From Nitrospira sp. (GTDB lineage Bacteria > Nitrospirota > Nitrospiria > Nitrospirales > Nitrospiraceae), in assembly GCA_016715825.1 (NCBI GenBank), contig JADJXO010000003.1:310001-374000 (forward strand): DNA of 64,000 nucleotides. Reading direction: 5' to 3'. The notes beneath the pieces are model-generated. The model searched no databases. It had not been told where the DNA came from and was given only the letters and a program-made list of their open reading frames with translations. The translations under genes were made by a program, and so were the position numbers. Positions 27,300 to 34,137 of this stretch are shown here, piece after piece. Every line of letters starts with the position of its first letter. The stretch's first letter is position 1.

Positions 27300-27343
27300 T
27301 TTGAATCCGCAGGTGGTTGGTTAAATTCCTGTCTGGCTGACAA
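27300..27343 (+). repeat. decayed third copy of the tRNA-Arg 3' end
   Basis: Aligned without gaps to the tRNA from TTCGAA to CCA, 32 of 44 bases match by my count, with TTGAA, GCAGGT-like, TTAAATTCCTG and TCTGGCT blocks. The 5' half of a tRNA is only weakly recognisable upstream (27262-27299). It is a relic either of an older integration or of a whole tRNA pseudogene. Confidence 0.6.
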
Positions 27344-27431
27344 TAAGAGCCAGTGGGTTTTCCCATGTGCTTACGGCAACTTAGAACAAGCTGGTGCGGC
27401 TGAGGTCGTGCTAAAGCTGGGTATTCTGGCT

Positions 27432-27542
27432 ATGAAGAGTGATCTAGACTACGAGCCGAACCCAAAAGAGGTTATCCCGTGCGGTGGTTGTACCGATATA
27501 CAAAGCGAGTACCGTTTGGAGGTGTATACTTTGAAGGGCTGA
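27432..27542 (+). CDS. possible tiny CxxC protein, 36 residues
   Basis: ATG at 27432 encodes a short acidic peptide with a CGGC motif (EVIPCGGCTDIQSEY). No clear ribosome binding site. A longer upstream reading crosses the decayed tRNA relic and is unlikely. Might be one half of a broken zinc-ribbon gene together with the next ORF. Confidence 0.3.
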   Translation: MKSDLDYEPNPKEVIPCGGCTDIQSEYRLEVYTLKG

Positions 27543-27550
27543 GGCGATCT

Positions 27551-27643
27551 GTGTGGACCAGACAATGTCCCTGTTGTGGTCGAGCACTTCAGAAAGCTGA
27601 TCCTATGAGCCCTTGGGTTTGTGAATGCGGATGGCGCAGTTAA
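27551..27643 (+). CDS. possible 30-residue zinc-ribbon microprotein
   Basis: GTG at 27551 begins a 30-residue peptide with CPCC near the start and CEC near the end (CPCCGRALQKADP ... VCECGWRS), the four cysteines needed for one zinc site. GAGG lies seven bases upstream. It begins eight bases after the preceding tiny ORF and 27 bp before the membrane microprotein. Confidence 0.4.
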   Translation: MWTRQCPCCGRALQKADPMSPWVCECGWRS

Positions 27644-27670
27644 CCAATCGAGCAAGAGGAGGGTGCTACC

Positions 27671-27811
27671 ATGATCCCCGTTTTGCACGACGTACGAGCC
27701 GCATTTTTCCTTGCTATTGCATTAGCGATGCTGGTGCTGATTTGTGCACTAGCGGGTCTTGGAACTGTGCTACGGCCAGTTCGCTGGGCTGATAGACAAG
27801 GGTATCGATAA
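27671..27811 (+). CDS. 46-residue single-pass membrane protein
   Basis: GAGGAGGG lies seven bases ahead of the ATG at 27671, the strongest ribosome site in this stretch. The product has one hydrophobic helix (AFFLAIALAMLVLICALAGLG) followed by a basic end (RPVRWADRQGYR), orienting the C-terminus to the cytoplasm. Function unknown. The following 27812-28135 (324 bp) has no gene I can support but contains a candidate promoter for pal. Confidence 0.55.
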   Translation: MIPVLHDVRAAFFLAIALAMLVLICALAGLGTVLRPVRWADRQGYR

Positions 27812-28025
27812 GTAAGAGAGGGCGATAGCCGTTGCTTCTTGTGCCCTGGTCCATGGCCTTGAGGTTCTTCCTCTGCTTTCCACCCGCATCCTGATATTCC
27901 CATAGCGAATACAAGGTCCCTTCCTGCTTTTTCTCTCTCGGGCATCACGCGAAATAGCCAAAAGTATTAGGACTCCTTTCATTTATGAAGTAACATACTG
28001 TTGCCAATGCCATTTTCGCTGCAAG

Positions 28026-28034
28026 TGCTATATT
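28026..28034 (+). promoter_or_regulatory. extended -10 element ahead of pal
   Basis: TGCTATATT at 28026-28034 fits the extended -10 form (TG-n-TATAAT) with only one mismatch in the hexamer; no good -35 is at the right distance, which such promoters do not need. It is about 100 bp from the pal ATG. Confidence 0.35.
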
Positions 28035-28135
28035 TGTTTGGACAGAGAATGGCGGGTACCGGTAGGGACTTCACCACGCCACCTGATTAGAACATCACAC
28101 AACCTGGCGCAACGCCACGATGGAGGGGATAGGTC

Positions 28136-28771
28136 ATGAACCGAGCGATAGCTAAATCTGTAACCGTGATCGCAGTAGCGGCAGTCGTGTTGTCGACCCA
28201 AGGGTGTGGAAAGAAATGGGTGCAGTCTGACAATGGAAGTGGATCGGGGAGCGCAAGCTCGAAGAAGCTGCCGGAGATTTCAAGTAGCAGTTCAAGTGGA
28301 GATCTGAGCGGATTTTCTCGGAATCCGGCTGAGGAACGCCTTGGACAGGAGGCATATTCTACCGCTCTGAATCCATCAGGGACGACCTCTCGCCAACGTG
28401 CCGAGTTAACGAAGGAAGAAAAGGCGGCGGTGGAAGCGGGATTGCGGGACGTCTTCTTTGGTTATGACCAATGGACCTTGTCTGATGAAGGAATGGAAGC
28501 GCTCAATCATGATGCGACCTACTTGAAGGATCACCCAGGGGCGGTGCTGAGAATTGAGGGCCATTGTGATGAGCGAGGGACCAGTGATTACAATATGGTG
28601 TTGGGGGATAAGCGTGCGAAGGCCGCGCGCAACTATCTCACGGCCGCTGGAGTGAGCCCGAAGCAGATCGCAATCGTCTCGTATGGCAAAGAGCGACCTT
28701 TCTGCTTTGATCGGGATGAAACCTGCTACCAGCAGAATCGTCGGGATCATATGCTCCTCTCGCCGCGTTAG
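28136..28771 (+). CDS. pal: peptidoglycan-associated lipoprotein
   Basis: Outer-membrane lipoprotein of the Tol-Pal system that binds peptidoglycan through its OmpA-like domain. The 211-residue precursor has a signal peptide with the lipid-attachment cysteine at about residue 24 (LSTQGCGKK), a low-complexity Ser/Gly linker, and the C-terminal domain with VFFGYDQWTLSDEG and the diagnostic IEGHCDERGTSDYNM-LGDKRAKAA run. No tolAB genes are in the window. GGAGGGGA precedes the ATG. Confidence 0.93.
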   Translation: MNRAIAKSVTVIAVAAVVLSTQGCGKKWVQSDNGSGSGSASSKKLPEISSSSSSGDLSGFSRNPAEERLGQEAYSTALNPSGTTSRQRAELTKEEKAAVEAGLRDVFFGYDQWTLSDEGMEALNHDATYLKDHPGAVLRIEGHCDERGTSDYNMVLGDKRAKAARNYLTAAGVSPKQIAIVSYGKERPFCFDRDETCYQQNRRDHMLLSPR

Positions 28772-28834
28772 TTCGAACACGACCATCACCCAAAGGTGGT
28801 GAATGGGTGACAGACTCAGAGTAAGGGGGCAACG

Positions 28835-29215
28835 TTGAAGAAATTGGGTTCTTTCTTTAAGCGTGAGGCTTCCGAACCCATTCCAGCCCAGGTTCGACCG
28901 GATGAGCGACGAGTTCAACCGAGATTCACCACGCAGTTTCGCAGTACCTTTTCAGGCAACAGGCAGGAGGGGCAAGGTCGGACTCTGGATATCTCTGCCG
29001 GCGGATGTAAGATCGAAAGTGATATGAAGGTCGAGCCCGGATCAAAGTTTGAGTGCCGACTTCATGTACCCGGACTGGATTGGCCGCTGCGCATTGACGA
29101 AGCCACGGTGCGCTGGGTGGATGCTAACAGTTTTGGAATCGCCTTTTCGCGTATTGCTCCAGAAGAGTTTGCAAAGCTCAAAACAGTTCTCTCCGATCTC
29201 GAGGCTGAAGGCTAG
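28835..29215 (+). CDS. PilZ-domain protein
   Basis: A 126-residue protein with a single PilZ fold. The c-di-GMP contacts RxxxR and D/NxSxxG are present as RRVQPR (residues ~25-30) and DISAGGCKI (residues ~52-60), so binding of cyclic di-GMP is plausible. Start is a TTG at 28835 with an AAGGGGG upstream. It follows pal by 63 bp. Target process unknown. Confidence 0.82.
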   Translation: MKKLGSFFKREASEPIPAQVRPDERRVQPRFTTQFRSTFSGNRQEGQGRTLDISAGGCKIESDMKVEPGSKFECRLHVPGLDWPLRIDEATVRWVDANSFGIAFSRIAPEEFAKLKTVLSDLEAEG

Positions 29216-29443
29216 CTCCCCCTCCATCCTGATTCTTTGCAAGTCCTCCTTCCCATCATGACCGTTCGGCTTATGGATTCTTGATTCTGGACAAACGCCC
29301 TCCGTCCGTCTCACCATCGACATCTTGAACCGATATTGAGTCAAACACGGTTGACACGGCGACCACAACTGTCACAAAGTACGAACTGGGTGCTCAGCTG
29401 AAGCATAGATATGTGAAGAGACTACAGAGAAAGGAGTCAGGGG

Positions 29444-29605
29444 GTGGAACAGAGGTACGCGATCACTGTGAAGTTCTTGGTCGATGCTGATTCTGCAGAG
29501 GATGCAGAAGAGATGGTGGAGACGGCCTGTGAAAAGGCATCAGCGTCATTTCCGGAGATGAGCTACGAAGGAATTGAAGACATCGAAGAGGAGGAAGAGG
29601 ATTAG
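29444..29605 (+). CDS. small acidic protein, 53 residues
   Basis: AAAGGAG lies about seven bases before the GTG at 29444. The peptide is strongly acidic, has a helical middle (DAEEMVETACEKA) and ends in a run of Glu/Asp (EDIEEEEED). It is too short for standard gene calls, is not obviously exported, and lies 24 bp before msrA, suggesting cotranscription. Function unknown. Upstream, 29216-29443 has no other supportable gene. Confidence 0.55.
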   Translation: MEQRYAITVKFLVDADSAEDAEEMVETACEKASASFPEMSYEGIEDIEEEEED

Positions 29606-29629
29606 CCGGTTTCGTCCACTGAAAGCGAC

Positions 29630-30220
29630 ATGTCTGTTCATCCGATACGCCGCACTATGGGAGAGCACTCACCAACAGCAGCATCTGAGAAGGAAGTTGC
29701 CATTCTCGCCGGAGGCTGCTTCTGGTGCCTTGAAGCGGTTTATGACCAAGTCATTGGTGTGGAATCCGTTGAGTCCGGTTATATCGGGGGCACTTTGGAA
29801 AACCCTACATATGACGCGGTGTGTGGAGGCCAGACCGAGCATGCTGAAGCAGTGCGAATGACCTTCGATCCACGGGTGATTTCATACCAAGCGCTCCTCG
29901 AGATCTTTTTCGCCGTTCACGATCCCACCACGCTGAATCGTCAGGGAAACGATAGGGGGACTCAATACCGCTCCGCGATCTTCTACAGTAGCCAGGCCCA
30001 GCGCCAAACGGCCGAGGCGATGATCAAGACCCTCACCGACGAAAAGCTGTACAATGCACCTATCGTCACGCAAGTTGCCCCGGCCTCGAGGTGGTACCAG
30101 GCGGAGTCCTATCATCAGGAGTACTTTTCACGGAATCCGCGGCAAGGCTATTGCCAGGCCGTTGTCAGCCCGAAGGTCGCGAAGTTTAGAAAACAATTTG
30201 CGGCGCGCCTGAAGGCGTAG
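29630..30220 (+). CDS. msrA: peptide methionine-S-sulfoxide reductase
   Basis: Repairs methionine-S-sulfoxide in oxidised proteins. GGCFWCLEAVYDQ contains the catalytic cysteine, followed by ESGYIGG and HAEAVRMTFDP, and the C-terminal YCQAVVSPKVAKF supplies a resolving cysteine. 196 residues is normal for MsrA. The ATG at 29630 has a weak ribosome site; an internal ATG at 29657 is possible. Convergent with the next gene, only 12 bp apart. Confidence 0.93.
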   Translation: MSVHPIRRTMGEHSPTAASEKEVAILAGGCFWCLEAVYDQVIGVESVESGYIGGTLENPTYDAVCGGQTEHAEAVRMTFDPRVISYQALLEIFFAVHDPTTLNRQGNDRGTQYRSAIFYSSQAQRQTAEAMIKTLTDEKLYNAPIVTQVAPASRWYQAESYHQEYFSRNPRQGYCQAVVSPKVAKFRKQFAARLKA

Positions 30221-30232
30221 TACTTTCCCGAG

Positions 30233-30571
30233 TCATGGGCCGAACCATCGAATCAGTAGACTCTGTATTCCGCTGAACAGGCCGGGCTTTTGGAATACTT
30301 GAAAGGGTTTTACTACTATCTCAATGAGAGCGGGGCAAAACGGCCACTCATGTGATGGATTCCCTTGGACTTGGGCAATAAACGAGTCGTTCGCCTCCAT
30401 CTCTGAGAGGTGCATGATTATCAGGGGACTGTCTGGATCCAATACACAGGTCTCATCCGTCTGGCCTATTGTGGCACGAGCGAGCGTACCGATCCGTACC
30501 TGCTGCTCTCCGTTAGAAAATACGGTGTCCCCCTCACGCAGTGGCCCGGTCGGCGCGAGTGAGTACAACAC
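30233..30571 (-). CDS. membrane-anchored hypothetical protein, unusual start
   Basis: Unrecognised protein. The first standard start in frame is the GTG at 30571 (112 residues), but the same frame stays open up to the stop of the next gene at 30662 and encodes a convincing membrane helix (GIAAAIILIAPLVLY) preceded by a polar stretch (EADSIPDQNQTEPP). No ATG, GTG or TTG lies before that helix; an ATT at 30647-30649 with AAGAGG upstream is the only plausible start. The mature part (LREGDTVFSNGEQQVRIG ...) is soluble and beta-rich. Confidence 0.6.
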   Translation of the reverse strand: MLYSLAPTGPLREGDTVFSNGEQQVRIGTLARATIGQTDETCVLDPDSPLIIMHLSEMEANDSFIAQVQGNPSHEWPFCPALIEIVVKPFQVFQKPGLFSGIQSLLIRWFGP

Positions 30572-30661
30572 GAGAGGGGCAATTAAAATAATGGCCGCAG
30601 CGATACCGATCGACCATAGCGGAGGCTCGGTCTGGTTCTGGTCTGGAATGGAATCGGCCTC

Positions 30662-31366
30662 TTAGTGTGATTCGTGAATTGTGTCCAGCGTGTCCGATAC
30701 CAGCTGCTTAAAGAGCACGGCGATCTCACGCCGCTTGGCGCGGAACGGATTCTTTAATGCCCCTTGCTCAGATGGGACTAGCGCTGTTGCCGGGCTGAAG
30801 GTCAGCGAAGCTTCTTGGGGCACAAGGGGTTGCATGGGCGTCGAGCGACCATCAAGGGATCGTATGGTCTCCGCATCAGGCGGGTAGCGAGTAGGCGAAC
30901 GATAGTTGCCGAGTATGAAATGCAGTTCCTCACCCTCGAGAAAGATTCCGCCAGACGTCACCTGGTCGATCGGTGGCGGCTGTTGAGTGATCCAATAAAA
31001 CGTGACGATTTCTTCGGGCTTGGCAGTCTTCAACCCTTTAACTAATAAGGGAGCCAGGAGCTCGATCTCTGCCGTGGTAAATACTGGGTGCCGTGGAGGC
31101 TCGTTCCTCTGGTCCGGCAGCGGTAGGGGAGGTACGAGACCAGTCGGCTCCTCAATGATCACACCGGAAAGGATGGATGACATCCCTTCTACCTCAACAG
31201 TGGCAGGGTGAGAATGACCACCACCGACAGTCCGGTCCACTGCGAGCCGAACAATCAACGATTGATCCTCGTAAATGGATTCGGTGAGAACCGGTCGACC
31301 CTGACAGGCACTAAGACCAAGTAGTATCGCAATTCCAAAAAGAACGACAACACCAGAATGTCTCAT
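30662..31366 (-). CDS. hypothetical lipoprotein
   Basis: A 234-residue protein with a lipoprotein signal (VLFGIAILLGLSAC; Cys at residue 21). The mature part is proline-rich with likely beta structure (YEDQSLIVRLAVDRTVGG ... YRSPTRYPPDAETIRSL), and I cannot assign a family. The following reading frame (30233-30571) is in the same frame directly after its TAA, so the two genes are likely cotranscribed. Confidence 0.7.
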   Translation of the reverse strand: MRHSGVVVLFGIAILLGLSACQGRPVLTESIYEDQSLIVRLAVDRTVGGGHSHPATVEVEGMSSILSGVIIEEPTGLVPPLPLPDQRNEPPRHPVFTTAEIELLAPLLVKGLKTAKPEEIVTFYWITQQPPPIDQVTSGGIFLEGEELHFILGNYRSPTRYPPDAETIRSLDGRSTPMQPLVPQEASLTFSPATALVPSEQGALKNPFRAKRREIAVLFKQLVSDTLDTIHESH

Positions 31367-31498
31367 AATGTGATGTCCATCAGCTGTTAGATGTGTGGTG
31401 TGATCACTACGTTACCGCTCTCAGATGATAAGAGTAAAGCAACTTGTGCGGTTCTGTTATGAAGGTCAACTTTTGTCTCGAAATCGATCACCCACAAA

Positions 31499-31552
31499 TT
31501 AACAGTTCTGTAACAACTCCGTAGCACCATCTTAACGCTCGTCTTCTATATC
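31499..31552 (+). promoter_or_regulatory. Pho box array and -10 for the phosphate porin
   Basis: TTAACA (31499), GTAACA (31510), GTAGCA (31521) and TTAACG (31532) begin at exact 11-bp steps, the geometry of PhoB-family tandem sites. TATATC at 31547-31552 stands nine bases past the last repeat and serves as -10; no -35 hexamer is needed. The next gene is the porin at 31596. Confidence 0.7.
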
Positions 31553-31595
31553 TCCTCCCGTTTTCGTGACAGGACTAACTAAAGGGAGGTACTAG

Positions 31596-32882
31596 ATGAG
31601 GCGATTGTGGTTGGCAATGGTTATGGGGGTGATCGGGTTAGGGCTGGTCCTCGGCGCCAGCAGTGCCCAAGCCGCTCATGATCTGGCGGACATTCTGTAT
31701 GAAAAGGGACAGATCACGAAGGAAGAGTGGTTGCGGGCCAAAGCTGACGCAGAGAAAGCTGAAGAAGAGCAGCGCAAGGCAAGAGACGCGGAATTTCCGA
31801 TTTCCGTCCGCTACAAAAATGGGTTCGATATTCAAACCCGCGACGGAAAGTTTGAAATGCTGATCCAAAATCGGCTCCAGTTCCGATTCTCCTATCCACA
31901 GGAAGGCGACTCTCTCGCACCGGCCAATGCTGCAGCTGCGGACGACAAGGACCATAGTTCGTTCCGTGTCCGACGTGCTCGTATCAAAATCGGTGGTCAC
32001 GGCTTCGTGCCCTGGCTGAAGTACTACGTTGAGTACGACTGGTTGAGCAATACCATGCTCGATTATCGGCTGGATATTGCGAAGTTCAAGTGGGCGACGC
32101 TGCGCGTGGGGCAGTGGAAAATCGATTACAACCGGGAACGGGTGGATTCGTCTGGCACCCAGACGTTTGTGGAACGATCGATCGTCAATGCACCCTTTAC
32201 CCTTGATCGACAGATCGGGGTTCGGTTAGGTGGGCATCTCTTTGAAAAGACCCATGCCTATTTGGTCTACAACATCGGAGTCTTCACCGGCACGGGAATC
32301 AATAATGCCCGCAATGACGACAAGAAGATGCTCTGGATGGGAAGAATTCAATGGAACTTTTTAGGGCGTGATGTGCCGTTTTCACAGTCTGATGTGGAAT
32401 ACTCGCCCTTGCCGATCGGGAGTATCGCGTTCGCCGGGGCCCATAACCGAACCGATCGGATTGTCTTTCCTGGTAGCAGAAACAATACAGTGGTAGATGG
32501 TCAATTCGAGGTCGATCAGGGAGTGCAGGAGTTCGCCTTTAAGTGGAACGGACTTTCGATCCAGGAAGAGTTTCACGTCAAACATGTGACCAATGAGACC
32601 AACCAGCAAAAGACCACCAGTTATGGAGCCTATGCCCAGGTCGGGTATTTCCCGCATGCCTTGATCGACATGATTCCGAAGGAGCTCGAAATTGCGTACC
32701 GTTACGCCTTCGTCGACCCAAACGAAGCGCTTCGTAGCGATGTGCTCAGGGAACATACGGTCGCGGCCAACTGGTTCTTCGCGATGCATCGCAATAAGCT
32801 CACACTGGACTATTCTCACTTGACCCAGCCTGGCTTCACGCCGGAAGATCGGGTCAGGCTGCAATGGGATGTGTCCTTCTAG
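31596..32882 (+). CDS. phosphate-selective porin, OprO/OprP family
   Basis: Outer-membrane channel for phosphate. The 428-residue precursor has a signal peptide (residues ~1-27, GLVLGASSAQA) and then an EKGQITKEEWLRAKADAEKA helix typical of the family before the beta-barrel. The barrel has alternating strands ending in a C-terminal aromatic (DVSF), as outer-membrane proteins do. It is preceded by a Pho box array and followed 137 bp later by pstS, which together make a phosphate-starvation regulon. Confidence 0.88.
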   Translation: MRRLWLAMVMGVIGLGLVLGASSAQAAHDLADILYEKGQITKEEWLRAKADAEKAEEEQRKARDAEFPISVRYKNGFDIQTRDGKFEMLIQNRLQFRFSYPQEGDSLAPANAAAADDKDHSSFRVRRARIKIGGHGFVPWLKYYVEYDWLSNTMLDYRLDIAKFKWATLRVGQWKIDYNRERVDSSGTQTFVERSIVNAPFTLDRQIGVRLGGHLFEKTHAYLVYNIGVFTGTGINNARNDDKKMLWMGRIQWNFLGRDVPFSQSDVEYSPLPIGSIAFAGAHNRTDRIVFPGSRNNTVVDGQFEVDQGVQEFAFKWNGLSIQEEFHVKHVTNETNQQKTTSYGAYAQVGYFPHALIDMIPKELEIAYRYAFVDPNEALRSDVLREHTVAANWFFAMHRNKLTLDYSHLTQPGFTPEDRVRLQWDVSF

Positions 32883-32896
32883 GGGGTAGGGCAGGT

Positions 32897-32919
32897 CGAC
32901 CAATTGAAAATATTGGTCG
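32897..32919 (+). terminator. stem-loop after the porin gene
   Basis: CGACCAAT and ATTGGTCG form a perfect eight-pair stem with a seven-base AT-rich loop, beginning 14 bp after the porin stop. There is no T-run after it, but its place before the next Pho box array suits termination or mRNA protection. Confidence 0.5.
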
Positions 32920-32930
32920 GTCATAGGAAG

Positions 32931-32986
32931 TTAACAGACCCGTAACACGACAGTAACATAGGGCGAACGGCACCATGATACATAAT
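32931..32986 (+). promoter_or_regulatory. Pho box array and -10 for pstS
   Basis: TTAACA (32931), GTAACA (32942) and GTAACA (32953) lie 11 bp apart, with a weak fourth unit CGAACG at 32964 on the same phase. The candidate -10 (TACATA/CATAAT at about 32979-32986) stands at the same distance from the fourth unit as in the porin promoter. The pstS ATG is 34 bp further on. Confidence 0.7.
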
Positions 32987-33019
32987 GGTTGTCAGTCGTT
33001 CACAAAGAAGGGACCGGAT

Positions 33020-34027
33020 ATGACAAATCGTACGAACGTGCCTTTCAAGCGGTTAGGATTGGTATCCGCACTTGTGTTCGGTATTAGCGGTCTCCTCATG
33101 TCGACACAGGTGATGGCCGACGAGGTTGCCCAGTTGGACCCCGCGCTGAAGGGATATGTTAAGGTCACCGGGGTTTCCGGGAATCTCAATAGTATCGGCT
33201 CTGACACGCTTAACAACCTCATGACATTGTGGGCCGAGGGTTTTCGCAAGCAATACCCTGGGGTTAAGATCCAAATTGAGGGGAAGGGCTCCAGCACGGC
33301 ACCACCGGCATTGATTGAAGGAACTGCGCAACTTGGGCCAATGTCCCGCCCCATGAAATCCACAGAGATCGATTCGTTTGAGCGCAGGTACAAGTACAAG
33401 CCGACAGCGTTCCCAGTCGCCATCGACGCGTTAGCGGTCTATGTGCATAGGGATAATCCTATTCCAGGGATGACTATGGCTCAGGTCGATGCAGTCTTCT
33501 CAAAGAGTCGTCGATGGGGCGCCAGAGAGAACATCGACCGATGGGGCCAGTTGGGCATCACAGATGACTTGGCTGCCTCGCCAATCAGCATCTATGGCCG
33601 GAATTCCGCATCCGGGACCTACGGATTCTTCAAAGAACACGCACTGAAAAACGGTGACTACAAAGATGAAGTCAAAGAGCAGCCGGGATCGGCTTCCGTG
33701 GTGCAGGGCGTGACGGAAGATCCTGCAGGGATTGGATACAGTGGCATCGGCTATTTGACGTCCGGCATACGAGCGCTTCCTTTAGCTGAGAAGGAAGGTG
33801 GATCCTTTGCGGCTCCGACACAAGAAAATGCGATGAACGGCTCCTATCCGCTCTGGCGCCATCTATTGGTCTATGTCAATAAAGCGCCGAACAAGCCACT
33901 CGATCCGCTGGTGAAAGAATTCATCAAGTTTATCTACAGCAAGGAAGGGCAAGCCGTCGTCACCAAAGATGGGTTTTTCCCCCTTTCGCAGACGTTGATA
34001 GAAAAGGAATTGGCGAAGGTCGAATAG
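33020..34027 (+). CDS. pstS: phosphate ABC transporter substrate-binding protein
   Basis: Periplasmic phosphate receptor. Start taken at the ATG at 33020, preceded by AAGGGA; the longer frame from 32975 has no support. A signal peptide (ending MSTQVMADE) is followed by SIGSDTLNNLMTLW, GKGSSTAPPALIEGTAQLGPMS and YGRNSASGTYGFF, which hold the phosphate-binding residues. At 335 residues it is close to the long PstS type. The next gene, pstC, follows after 110 bp. Confidence 0.94.
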   Translation: MTNRTNVPFKRLGLVSALVFGISGLLMSTQVMADEVAQLDPALKGYVKVTGVSGNLNSIGSDTLNNLMTLWAEGFRKQYPGVKIQIEGKGSSTAPPALIEGTAQLGPMSRPMKSTEIDSFERRYKYKPTAFPVAIDALAVYVHRDNPIPGMTMAQVDAVFSKSRRWGARENIDRWGQLGITDDLAASPISIYGRNSASGTYGFFKEHALKNGDYKDEVKEQPGSASVVQGVTEDPAGIGYSGIGYLTSGIRALPLAEKEGGSFAAPTQENAMNGSYPLWRHLLVYVNKAPNKPLDPLVKEFIKFIYSKEGQAVVTKDGFFPLSQTLIEKELAKVE

Positions 34028-34035
34028 ATGTAAAG

Positions 34036-34088
34036 CAGGTTGTCCAGAATGAGTCGAGCGCCAAGCGTGAATGGCTCCTCACAACCTG
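34036..34088 (+). other. inverted repeat between pstS and pstC
   Basis: CAGGTTGT (34036-34043) and ACAACCTG (34081-34088) are perfectly complementary, separated by 37 bases. Such structures often uncouple the abundant pstS message from the permease genes; here that is only inferred. Confidence 0.35.
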
Positions 34089-34137
34089 GTGAGAAGCGTA
34101 GAGCTGAGACGTTGAAACGGAGATTGCAAGTCGAAGT

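Noticed and set aside
27252..27431. Upstream extension of the 36-residue CxxC ORF
   Set aside because: It translates the tRNA relic, so it cannot be protein sequence under selection.
27770..27982. Minus-strand 70-residue frame between the membrane microprotein and pal
   Set aside because: Arg/Ser-rich product without domain features, overlapping the better supported frame at 27671-27811; the AAAGGAG near its start alone is not enough.
29351..29379. TTGACA at 29351 as promoter of the small acidic protein
   Set aside because: No -10 with TA...T at 16-18 bp.
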